This document shows, piece by piece, positions 57,766-64,000 of a stretch of 64,000 nt of DNA; position 1 is the stretch's first letter, and every line of letters begins with the position of its first letter. A program made the translations under genes and the position numbers. The stretch is from contig DATATM010000005.1 of assembly GCA_036268775.1 (NCBI GenBank), positions 62,001 through 126,000 on the forward strand, given 5' to 3'. The stretch is from DASZIT01 sp036268775 (lineage in GTDB: Bacteria > Actinomycetota > Acidimicrobiia > Acidimicrobiales > RAAP-2). Under the pieces are notes generated by a model. The model did no database searches and was not told where the DNA came from. It saw nothing but the letters and a program-made list of their open reading frames with translations.

Positions 57766-59277
57766 ATGAGCAAGTCGAAGCCTGAGGCCACGCCCGAAAC
57801 CCACGAGATGGCCACCAATCCGGAGGACCGGACCACACCCGCCCCCGATGTCACCACCCTCGGCCGGTTGCGGGAGGTGGGATGGCGGTCGATCCCGGTG
57901 GCCGAGGAGATGCGCCGCAACGCCGCCGCCCGCATCGCCGCCGGCCATCCGCTGGTGACCGGGGTGCTGGGGTTCGACGACACCGTGCTGCCCCAACTGG
58001 AGAACGCGGTGATGGCCGGGCACGACGTGATCCTGCTCGGGGAGCGGGGCCAGGCCAAGACCCGGCTGATCCGGTCGCTGATCGCCCTCCTCGACGAATG
58101 GGTGCCGATCGTCGCCCATTCCGAAATCAACGACGATCCCTACCGGCCGATCTCCCGGTTCGCCAAGGACCTGGTGGCCGAAGCCGGCGACGACACCCCG
58201 GTCTCCTGGGTGCACCGGAGCGAGCGGTACGGGGAGAAGCTGGCCACCCCGGATACCTCCATCGCCGACCTCATCGGCGAGGTCGACCCGATCCGGGTGG
58301 CCGAGGGCCGCTACCTGTCGGACGAGTTGACCATCCACTACGGGCTGGTGCCCCGGCTCAACCGGGGCATCTTCGCGGTCAACGAGCTGCCCGACCTGGC
58401 CGAGCGGATCCAGGTCGGCCTGCTCAATGTGTTGGAGGAGCGCGACGTCCAGATCCGTGGCCACCGGGTCCGCCTCCCGCTCGACATCGTCCTGTTGGCC
58501 ACGGCCAACCCGGAGGACTACACCAACCGGGGGAGGATCATCACCCCGCTGAAGGACCGGTTCGGGGCCCAGATCCGCACCCACTACCCCTTGGACGCCG
58601 GCACCGAGCTCCGCATCGCCGAGTTGGAGGCCGACCTGCCGGGATCGGGGGAGGAGACCGCTGACGGCGACGCCCATCCGGCCCTGCCCCGGCTGGAGAT
58701 GCCCGACTTCATGGCCGAGATCGTGGCGGCGCTGAGCCAGCTGGCCCGGGAGAGCCCCCACCTCAACCAGCGGTCCGGGGTGTCGGTCCGGCTGACCATC
58801 GCCAACTACGAGACATTGGCGGCCAACGCCACTCGCCGGGCCCTCCGCAACGGCGAGTCGGGGGCGGTGCCCCGGATCTCCGACCTGCAGTCGCTGGTGT
58901 CCTCCACCCAGGGGAAGGTGGAGGTGGAGACGCTGGAGGAGGGGCGGGAGGAAGTCCTGCTCTCCCAGCTGGTGTCCGCCGCGGTGCTGGTGGTGTTCCG
59001 CCGCCGGGTGATCCTTGACGACCCCCACGCGGTGGTCGCCGCCTTCACCGAGGAGACGGTGGTCCATGCCGGGGACGATCTCCCGGCGTCGGCCTACGCC
59101 GAGACCCTCAACCAGCTGCCGGTGCTGTCCGGGCCGGTGTTGGCCCTGGCCGGGGGCTCCGAGGATCCCGGGGTGGTGGCCAGTGCCGTCGAGTTCATCC
59201 TGGAGGGTCTGCACCTCACCAAACGCCTGAACAAGGAGGCGGCCGGGACCCGGGCCACGTATCGGGGCCGGGGGTGA
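57766..59277 (+). CDS. MoxR/magnesium-chelatase-like AAA+ ATPase
   Basis: The 503-aa protein is an AAA+ ATPase of the type that pairs with VWA proteins as a chaperone-like machine. Walker A is the variant DVILLGERGQAKTRLIRSLI. Walker B is likely RGIFAVNELPDLAERIQVGL. Sensor 1 is in IVLLATANPEDYTNRGRIIT, and GVSVRLTIANYETLAANATR is the sensor-2/lid region. A low-complexity N-terminal stretch of about 30 residues is present. The gene pair matches Rv0958-Rv0959 of M. tuberculosis in order and sizes. Despite the 'magnesium chelatase' label often given, no chlorophyll or B12 insertion role is supported. It overlaps the VWA gene by four bases. Confidence 0.9.
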   Translation: MSKSKPEATPETHEMATNPEDRTTPAPDVTTLGRLREVGWRSIPVAEEMRRNAAARIAAGHPLVTGVLGFDDTVLPQLENAVMAGHDVILLGERGQAKTRLIRSLIALLDEWVPIVAHSEINDDPYRPISRFAKDLVAEAGDDTPVSWVHRSERYGEKLATPDTSIADLIGEVDPIRVAEGRYLSDELTIHYGLVPRLNRGIFAVNELPDLAERIQVGLLNVLEERDVQIRGHRVRLPLDIVLLATANPEDYTNRGRIITPLKDRFGAQIRTHYPLDAGTELRIAELEADLPGSGEETADGDAHPALPRLEMPDFMAEIVAALSQLARESPHLNQRSGVSVRLTIANYETLAANATRRALRNGESGAVPRISDLQSLVSSTQGKVEVETLEEGREEVLLSQLVSAAVLVVFRRRVILDDPHAVVAAFTEETVVHAGDDLPASAYAETLNQLPVLSGPVLALAGGSEDPGVVASAVEFILEGLHLTKRLNKEAAGTRATYRGRG

Positions 59278-61307
59278 CCTGGCGCTTCGACTACCGGCGC
59301 TGGGATGGCACCCAGAACTCGGAGATCGATGACACCGACGCGATCCTGGCCCAGCTGACCGACGACCTGCTGGCCAACGGCGACCTTCACGAGGCTCTGC
59401 AGCGGATGCTCAACCGGGGGTGGCGGACCCCGGACGGCGAGGAGGTCCAGGGGCTCCGGGACCTGTTGGACCAGCTGCGGATGGAGCGGGAGGACCAGCT
59501 CGACCAAGGGGACCTCGGCGGCGCCTACAGCGAGGTGGCGGCCGAGCTGGAAGAGGTGCTGGCGGAGGAACGGGCCGGGATCGACCAGCTGGAGACCGAC
59601 GCCCGGGAATCGGGGGACCAGCGGCGCCAGGAGGTCACCGACGAGGTGGCCACCGAACGGCGGATGGCCCTCGACCTGCTGCCGCCGGACCTGGCCGGGA
59701 TGGTGCGCGGGCTCCAGGAGTACGAATTCGTCTCCTCCGAGGCGCGCCAGCATTTCGAGGAGTTGATGGAGCGGCTCCGGGAGGAGGTGGCCCGCACCTA
59801 CTTCGACCAGATGTCGGAAGCGTTGGCCAATCCCGACCCCGAGCAGCTGGCCCGGATGCGGGACGCCTTCGACGCCCTCAACCGGATGCTCGAGCAGCGG
59901 GAGGCGGGCGAGCCCATCGACCCGTCCTTCCAGTCGTTCATGGAGAACTACGGCGACCTGTTCCCGGGGGACCCGGCCGATCTCGATGAGCTGCTGGAGC
60001 AGCTGGCCGCCCGGATGGCGGCGGCCCAGGCGATGTGGAACTCGATGTCGCCGGCCCAGCGGGCCCAGCTACAGGGGCTGGCCGAATCGCTGCTGGAGGA
60101 CATGGACCTCCGCTGGCAGGTGGACCGGCTGGCCGGCAACCTCCAGAAGGCGTTCCCCGACGCCGGCTGGGAGCAGCGCTACAAGTTCAGCGGGGACCAG
60201 CCCCTCGGGATGGGGGACGCCACCGACGCCGCCTCCCGGCTGAAGGATCTGGCCGAGCTGGAAGCCTTCCTCCGGTCGGCCAACTCCCCGGCCTCGCTGT
60301 CGGAGGTGGACCTCGACAAGGTGGCCGAGCACCTGGGGGAGGACGCCGCCCGCTCCATGGACCGGCTGGCCAAGCTGGCCAAACAGCTGGCCGACGCCGG
60401 TCTCATCGACCAGCGGGAGGGCCGGTTCGAGCTGACCCCGGCCGGGATGCGCCGGATCGGCCACCAGGCGCTGGCCGACCTGTTCGATCAGCTGAACAAG
60501 GACCGGATCGGCAACCACCGCACCACCTTCACCGGGACCGGGCACGACCGGGAGGAGACGACCAAGCCCTACGAGTTCGGGGACCCGTTCAACCTCGATC
60601 TGTCCCGCACCGTCCACAACGCGGTCCGTCGATCGGGGACCGGCCTGCCGGTCCGGCTGATTCCCGATGACTTCGAGGTGATCGAGACCGAGGCCCTCTC
60701 CCGAACCGCCACCGTATTGCTGCTCGACCTGTCACTGTCGATGCCGATGCGGGACAACTTCGTCCCGGCCAAGAAGATGGCTCTCGCCCTCCACACCCTG
60801 ATCACCACCCGGTTCCCCCGCGACTACCTCGGACTGGTCGGCTTCTCCGAAGTCGCCCGGGTGATCGAGCCGGAGGACCTCCCGACGGTCAGTTGGGACT
60901 ACGTCTACGGGACCAACCTGCAGCACGGCCTGATCCTGGCCCGGAAGATGCTGGCCCACCAGCCGGGGACCAAGCAGATCATCCTGGTCACCGACGGGGA
61001 GCCGACCGCCCACATCGTCCCCTACGACCGCGGGGTCGGCTACGACGTGTTCTTCAACTACCCGCCGATTCCCGAGACGCTGGAGGTGACGCTCTCCGAG
61101 GTGATGCACTGCACCAAGGCGAACATCACCATCAACACCTTCCTCCTCGACCCCGACCGGGCCCTGCGGGGGTTCATCGAGCAGCTGACCCGGATCAACC
61201 GGGGCCGGACGTTCTCGACCTCCCCCGACGAGCTGGGGGACTACGTGCTGGTCGACTTCCTCCGGCAGAAGACCACCGTTCGAAGCCGGGGCCGCCGGGC
61301 CGGCTGA
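59274..61307 (+). CDS. VWA-domain partner of the MoxR-like ATPase
   Basis: The 677-aa protein has a long, acidic, helical N-terminal part (about residues 1-470, coiled-coil-like, with LRDLLDQLRMEREDQLDQGD) and a C-terminal von Willebrand A domain. The MIDAS metal site is complete: TVLLLDLSLSMPMRD (D-x-S-x-S), the Thr in YVYGTNLQHGLILARK, and the Asp in ILVTDGEPTAHIV. It is probably the substrate-binding adaptor of the ATPase encoded just upstream, with which it overlaps (GTGA). M. tuberculosis Rv0959 has the same size and layout. The biological substrate is unknown. Confidence 0.9.
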   Translation: MTWRFDYRRWDGTQNSEIDDTDAILAQLTDDLLANGDLHEALQRMLNRGWRTPDGEEVQGLRDLLDQLRMEREDQLDQGDLGGAYSEVAAELEEVLAEERAGIDQLETDARESGDQRRQEVTDEVATERRMALDLLPPDLAGMVRGLQEYEFVSSEARQHFEELMERLREEVARTYFDQMSEALANPDPEQLARMRDAFDALNRMLEQREAGEPIDPSFQSFMENYGDLFPGDPADLDELLEQLAARMAAAQAMWNSMSPAQRAQLQGLAESLLEDMDLRWQVDRLAGNLQKAFPDAGWEQRYKFSGDQPLGMGDATDAASRLKDLAELEAFLRSANSPASLSEVDLDKVAEHLGEDAARSMDRLAKLAKQLADAGLIDQREGRFELTPAGMRRIGHQALADLFDQLNKDRIGNHRTTFTGTGHDREETTKPYEFGDPFNLDLSRTVHNAVRRSGTGLPVRLIPDDFEVIETEALSRTATVLLLDLSLSMPMRDNFVPAKKMALALHTLITTRFPRDYLGLVGFSEVARVIEPEDLPTVSWDYVYGTNLQHGLILARKMLAHQPGTKQIILVTDGEPTAHIVPYDRGVGYDVFFNYPPIPETLEVTLSEVMHCTKANITINTFLLDPDRALRGFIEQLTRINRGRTFSTSPDELGDYVLVDFLRQKTTVRSRGRRAG

Positions 61308-61477
61308 CGTCCCCCTGGCGTCGAATTCCCAGGCCACCAAGGGCAATCCGCGTCCCGAATCCAAGTTGCGCCTTGCGTTTCCTCTCGGCATGGAGGAAGA
61401 TGACACCAATGTAGTTACATACGTGCTATGCGGTTCGTCGCTGAACCGGGCGCAAAAGTGGTGAGGGAGGCGCACCC

Positions 61478-61759
61478 ATGGACGTGGTGTCCTTGATGTA
61501 CGGACGTCAGGAGCGCAGCTGGCAGACCAGGGCCAACTGCATGGGGGTTGATCCTGACCTGTTCTTTCCCGAACGGGGAGCCTCCACCCGGGAGGCCAAA
61601 GAAGTCTGCCGGGGGTGCGTGGTCCGGGAGGACTGCCTGGAGTACGCCCTGGCCAACGGCGAGAAGTTCGGGATCTGGGGAGGGCTGTCGGAGCGGGAGC
61701 GCCGCCGGCTCCGCCGCCAGCGGGCCATGCAGCGCCGGGCGGTCGCCAGCGCCTCGTAG
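61478..61759 (+). CDS. whiB2: WhiB-family regulator, WhiB2/WhmD-like
   Basis: WhiB proteins bind [4Fe-4S] and regulate transcription with sigma factor. The 93-aa protein has the four Cys at 21, 44, 47 and 53 (C-x22-C-x2-C-x5-C). The run ASTREAKEVCRGCVVREDCL and the turn FGIWGGLSERERRRLRRQR match WhiB2/WhmD of actinobacteria, which control septation. ATG 61478 has GGAGG about eight bases upstream. Its 170-base leader contains TGTAGTTACA (61410-61419), a small inverted repeat in an AT-rich patch that may be part of the promoter. The symbol is by motif only. Confidence 0.88.
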   Translation: MDVVSLMYGRQERSWQTRANCMGVDPDLFFPERGASTREAKEVCRGCVVREDCLEYALANGEKFGIWGGLSERERRRLRRQRAMQRRAVASAS

Positions 61760-61767
61760 CGTGCCCC

Positions 61768-62631
61768 TCACCAGCTGACGGCGACACCCACCGATTCGAG
61801 CCGGGACTCGATGGTCCGGTCCTGGCTGAGGTCGAGCTCCGCCCACCGGCGGTCGGGGATACCGGCCAGCAGTTCGGCGGGCACCAGGCCGACCAGCTCC
61901 GCCCGTTCGACGGTCCCGCCGGCCTCGGCGGCCAGATGGGCGACGGCGTCGTAGAGCACCGCCAGGCTGTTGGCGTGGGGATCGACGAGGTTGCAACTGA
62001 CCTGGGCACCGGTTCCGACGGCCAGGCCCAGGCTGCGCAGCGTCGGAGTCCGGATGGACGACGCGATGGCCCGGGCCAGGCCCACCGCCGCCGGAGCGTC
62101 GATCTCGGATCCCTCGGTCACCGTGATCCAGATGTTGTAGGCAATCAAGAGGGGCCGGGCCCCCACCGCGGCGGCACCGGCGGTCGGGTGCGGGGTGGGA
62201 GGGCCGGTGTCGGGATCGAGGGTGAGGAACGCCTCCCGCCGCACCTCGGGTAACGACCGTTCAGGCCCGTAGAGGAAGCAGGGCAGCTGGAGGTCGGCAC
62301 CGGCCCAGGCGGCGAACCGGTTGCGGGCCTCGACGGCGACGTCGAGGTGTCCGGTGGGCCCGAGGGGGACGAACGGGACCACGTCGACAGCCCCCAGCCG
62401 GGGGTGGACGCCCTGGTGGTGGCGGAGGTCGATGCGGGCGACCGCCATCTCCGCCACCGATCGGACCGCGGCTTCGACGGGGTCGGCTTCCCCGCCGAGG
62501 GTGAGGACCGAGCGGTGATGCTCAGGATCGGAGTGGATGTCCAGCAAGGTGGGCCCGGCCCGGTCGGCCAGCTCCCCGATGAGGTCGACATCGCGGCCCT
62601 CGCTGATGTTGGCGACGCACTCGATCAGCAC
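61768..62631 (-). CDS. ftcD: Glutamate formimidoyltransferase (formiminotransferase domain only)
   Basis: This enzyme moves the formimino group of N-formimino-glutamate (from histidine breakdown) to THF. The 287-aa protein has IECVANISEGRDVDLIGEL, DPEHHRSVLTLGG, and RIDLRHHQGVHPRLGAVDVV with the catalytic His. PLIAYNIWITV and QVSCNLVDPH are further conserved parts. It lacks the cyclodeaminase domain of the mammalian fusion, as is common in bacteria. GTG 62631 is the start; the frame begins with the conserved strand at once. No hut genes are adjacent. It converges on whiB2 with an 8-base gap. Confidence 0.9.
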   Translation of the reverse strand: MLIECVANISEGRDVDLIGELADRAGPTLLDIHSDPEHHRSVLTLGGEADPVEAAVRSVAEMAVARIDLRHHQGVHPRLGAVDVVPFVPLGPTGHLDVAVEARNRFAAWAGADLQLPCFLYGPERSLPEVRREAFLTLDPDTGPPTPHPTAGAAAVGARPLLIAYNIWITVTEGSEIDAPAAVGLARAIASSIRTPTLRSLGLAVGTGAQVSCNLVDPHANSLAVLYDAVAHLAAEAGGTVERAELVGLVPAELLAGIPDRRWAELDLSQDRTIESRLESVGVAVSW

Positions 62632-62667
62632 CGGGGGTACCGCGGCCCAGCCGGGCGCCGGGTCCGG

Positions 62668-62913
62668 TCAGACCCGGACTGCGGTATGGCCCAGCCGGCG
62701 ACGCCGGAGGATCCGACGACGTTCGCGCTCGGACTTGCCCCCCCACACTCCGTGGTCGACCCGCTCGTCGAGGGCGTACTGGAGGCAGGCTTCGGCGACC
62801 GCGCATTCGGCACAGATGCGCTGGGCGGCCTGAACCCCGATGCCGTCACTGGGAAAGAAGACGGTGGGGGAGAGTTCCCGACACTTGCCCTCGCTCATCC
62901 ACGTCGTATCCAT
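62668..62913 (-). CDS. WhiB-family regulator, second copy (WblA/WhiB4-like ending)
   Basis: The 81-aa protein has Cys at 11, 34, 37 and 43 (C-x22-C-x2-C-x5-C), the WhiB iron-sulfur set. ALDERVDHGVWGGKSERERR with ILRRRR resembles the WblA/WhiB4 turn and basic tail, unlike the WhiB2-like gene about 0.9 kb away. The N-terminus DTTWMSEGKCRELSPTVFFP is short. ATG 62913 opens toward an AT-rich divergent region shared with the protease gene. It precedes ftcD on the same strand by 36 bases, so both may be co-transcribed. Target genes are unknown. Confidence 0.88.
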   Translation of the reverse strand: MDTTWMSEGKCRELSPTVFFPSDGIGVQAAQRICAECAVAEACLQYALDERVDHGVWGGKSERERRRILRRRRLGHTAVRV

Positions 62914-63044
62914 GTGTTTGGTCTCCGATCCAGGGTGGCCGCCGGCGGTGTGCCAATTCGAGTCCGCTCACCGCCTGCCGCCATCAGTTGCACGACTATT
63001 GTCCCATCCCTACTTGGTCTACGGTACGAAATGGGTAATTGTTG
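62914..63044. promoter_or_regulatory. AT-rich divergent promoter region, whiB / htrA-like gene
   Basis: This 131-base gap is visibly less GC-rich than its flanks, as expected for two divergent promoters. TATTGT near 62997 and TACGGT near 63020 are possible -10 hexamers, but I cannot assign them. Confidence 0.4.
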
Positions 63045-64000
63045 ATGGAATCCTCACAATTTTCTTATCGGGGACCTGGTCATTCTTATGAAGGATCGGA
63101 ACGAGGGCAGGTTGAGGCCCCCCAACCGGCTCCGGAACCGGGTTCCGAGGGGGCCGAGGATTCGCCACAGAGCGTACCATCGGCACCACTCTCCGCCCCG
63201 TCTCCGCCTCCCCCTCCGCCGCCTCCGGCCCCCGCCCCGGAGTATCCCGCCAGCCCGGCTCCCTTTGGGAACGCGGTGCCGGTCTACCCGGGCAGCTACC
63301 CGACCTACGGGCCGCCTCCGGGCGCCCTCGGCTACCCCGGCTACGGCGGCTACGGGCCGCCCGGCGGCGCCTACCCCTACGGCTACCCGCAGCCCCTCCC
63401 CGCCCCCCGGGTGGTCCGGCACACCCTCACCCATCGCAACTGGCTGCTGGTGGTCATGGTCACCGCGGTGCTGGCCGCCGCGGTCGGGGCGGTGATCGGG
63501 GCCACCGTCGGGATCGGCAGCCAGCAGACCATCGTGAAGCAGTACTTCCCCAACCGGAGCGTGCTGCCCCAGGCCAAGGACGTCCAGGCCATCCTGGCGA
63601 CCGTCGAGCCGGCGGTGGTGTCCATCGACAGCCAGTCCATCCAGAGCGGCGGCTCCTCCGGCGACTTCGTGCAGGCGGCGGGGACCGGCATGATCCTCAC
63701 CCCTCAAGGCGAGGTGTTGACCAACGACCACGTGGTCACCGGCGCCACCACGGTCACCGTCACCCTCTTCGGGCAGACCAAGCAGCTCACCGCCCATGTG
63801 GTCGGCACCGATCCGGGCAATGACCTGGCCCTGGTCCAGATCGACAGCGCCTCCAACCTGCCGACCGTCACCCTCGGCGACTCGGCCCAGAGCCAGGTGG
63901 GCGACTCGGTCCTGGCCATCGGGAATGCGCTGGCCCTGGCCGGGGGACCGACGGTCACCGAGGGGATCGTCTCGGCGGTCAACCGCTCGCTGTCGGCCCA
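63045..64000 (+). CDS. HtrA/DegP-like membrane-anchored serine protease, N-terminal part (runs off window)
   Basis: The frame from ATG 63045 stays open to the window end and gives 318 codons. It starts MESSQFSYRGPGHSYEG, then has a Pro-rich and a Gly/Tyr/Pro-rich cytosolic stretch to about residue 130. One transmembrane helix follows (NWLLVVMVTAVLAAAVGAVI), then a trypsin-like protease domain. The catalytic His is H229 in VLTNDHVVTGA, and the Asp is D260 in DPGNDLALVQI. The Ser and any PDZ domain lie beyond base 64000. Such anchored HtrA proteins serve envelope quality control in actinobacteria. No good Shine-Dalgarno precedes the ATG. Confidence 0.9.
   Translation, partial: MESSQFSYRGPGHSYEGSERGQVEAPQPAPEPGSEGAEDSPQSVPSAPLSAPSPPPPPPPPAPAPEYPASPAPFGNAVPVYPGSYPTYGPPPGALGYPGYGGYGPPGGAYPYGYPQPLPAPRVVRHTLTHRNWLLVVMVTAVLAAAVGAVIGATVGIGSQQTIVKQYFPNRSVLPQAKDVQAILATVEPAVVSIDSQSIQSGGSSGDFVQAAGTGMILTPQGEVLTNDHVVTGATTVTVTLFGQTKQLTAHVVGTDPGNDLALVQIDSASNLPTVTLGDSAQSQVGDSVLAIGNALALAGGPTVTEGIVSAVNRSLSA

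Noticed and set aside
61314..61333. CCTGG/CCAGG stem after the VWA gene
   Set aside because: Five base pairs with a ten-base loop and no T-tract is too weak to call a terminator.
63088..63495. Arg/Pro-rich plus-strand frame of 135 codons
   Set aside because: It is a shifted reading of the HtrA-like gene, whose true frame (ATG 63045) runs to the window end and carries the protease motifs.

Overview
The window is a visibly GC-rich, gene-dense chromosomal segment of an actinobacterium. Two WhiB-family proteins, a complete mce/yrbE operon with an Mkl-type ATPase, a GuaB3-type protein beside guaA, a DprE1/DprE2/UbiA set and a mycobacterial Sdh1-type succinate dehydrogenase all point to Actinomycetota. 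Divergence from mycobacteria and Streptomyces, the Thr-rich 'TTTTVP' stalk and the 'GYW-x(n)-DGGVF-x-FGDA' repeat protein make a deep lineage such as Acidimicrobiia my best guess. That placement is inference; no rRNA gene is present.

Layout. (1) 1-6923: rplM(end)-rpsI-glmM-glmS-acpS-nnr-alr, a translation and cell-wall precursor block. (2) 6856-8853: a TetR regulator divergent from a lipoprotein GH43 glycosidase, sitting inside what is usually a continuous actinobacterial cluster. (3) 8953-14530: family 4 uracil-DNA glycosylase, tsaE-tsaB-rimI, tsaD, then groES-groEL behind a sigma70-like promoter overlapped by a CIRCE operator. (4) 14632-21463: a small membrane protein, a YbjQ-like protein, a NUDIX CoA pyrophosphatase, guaB3-guaA and pcrA. 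(5) 21475-29827: envelope genes, namely a GT-C-like polytopic protein, a 1020-aa secreted IPT/TIG plus six-repeat propeller-like protein, and a translationally coupled ubiA-dprE1-dprE2 operon for decaprenyl-phospho-arabinose. (6) 29848-33096: a stand-alone B12-binding mutase subunit, sucC-sucD and a HAD phosphatase. (7) 33409-44574: the mce operon (yrbEA, yrbEB, mceA-F, mas) on the minus strand, with its ATPase gene divergent at the head. (8) 44651-52296: a single-frame PurN-PurH fusion, folD, a mannose-6-phosphate-isomerase-like cupin, a Thr-rich membrane protein, metF, icd and mdh. (9) 52293-57547: a VOC protein, a GNAT, an SCP2-like protein and sdhC-sdhA-sdhB. (10) 57766-64000: a MoxR-like ATPase/VWA pair, whiB, ftcD, a second whiB and the start of an HtrA-like protease cut by the window end.

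How the genes fit together. GlmM/GlmS, Alr, Nnr and AcpS supply wall and lipid precursors and cofactor repair. UbiA, DprE1 and DprE2 carry three of the four steps to decaprenyl-phospho-arabinose. The Mce complex with YrbE permeases and the MceG ATPase should import lipids. The B12 subunit, SucCD, Sdh, Mdh and Icd cover the succinyl-CoA side and other TCA steps. PurNH, FolD, MetF and FtcD share one-carbon folate chemistry.

The most interesting signals are: the PurN-PurH fusion that keeps a good internal Shine-Dalgarno before the PurH ATG; a DprE1 with Ala at residue 387, where the mycobacterial enzyme has the Cys targeted by benzothiazinones; a recurrent TANNNT hexamer (often TAGCCT) 6-9 nt before the start codon of nine genes, implying many leaderless mRNAs; the repeat-built secreted protein next to envelope genes; and an mce operon with its ATPase gene attached. 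No CRISPR array, insertion sequence, prophage, tRNA or rRNA was seen.
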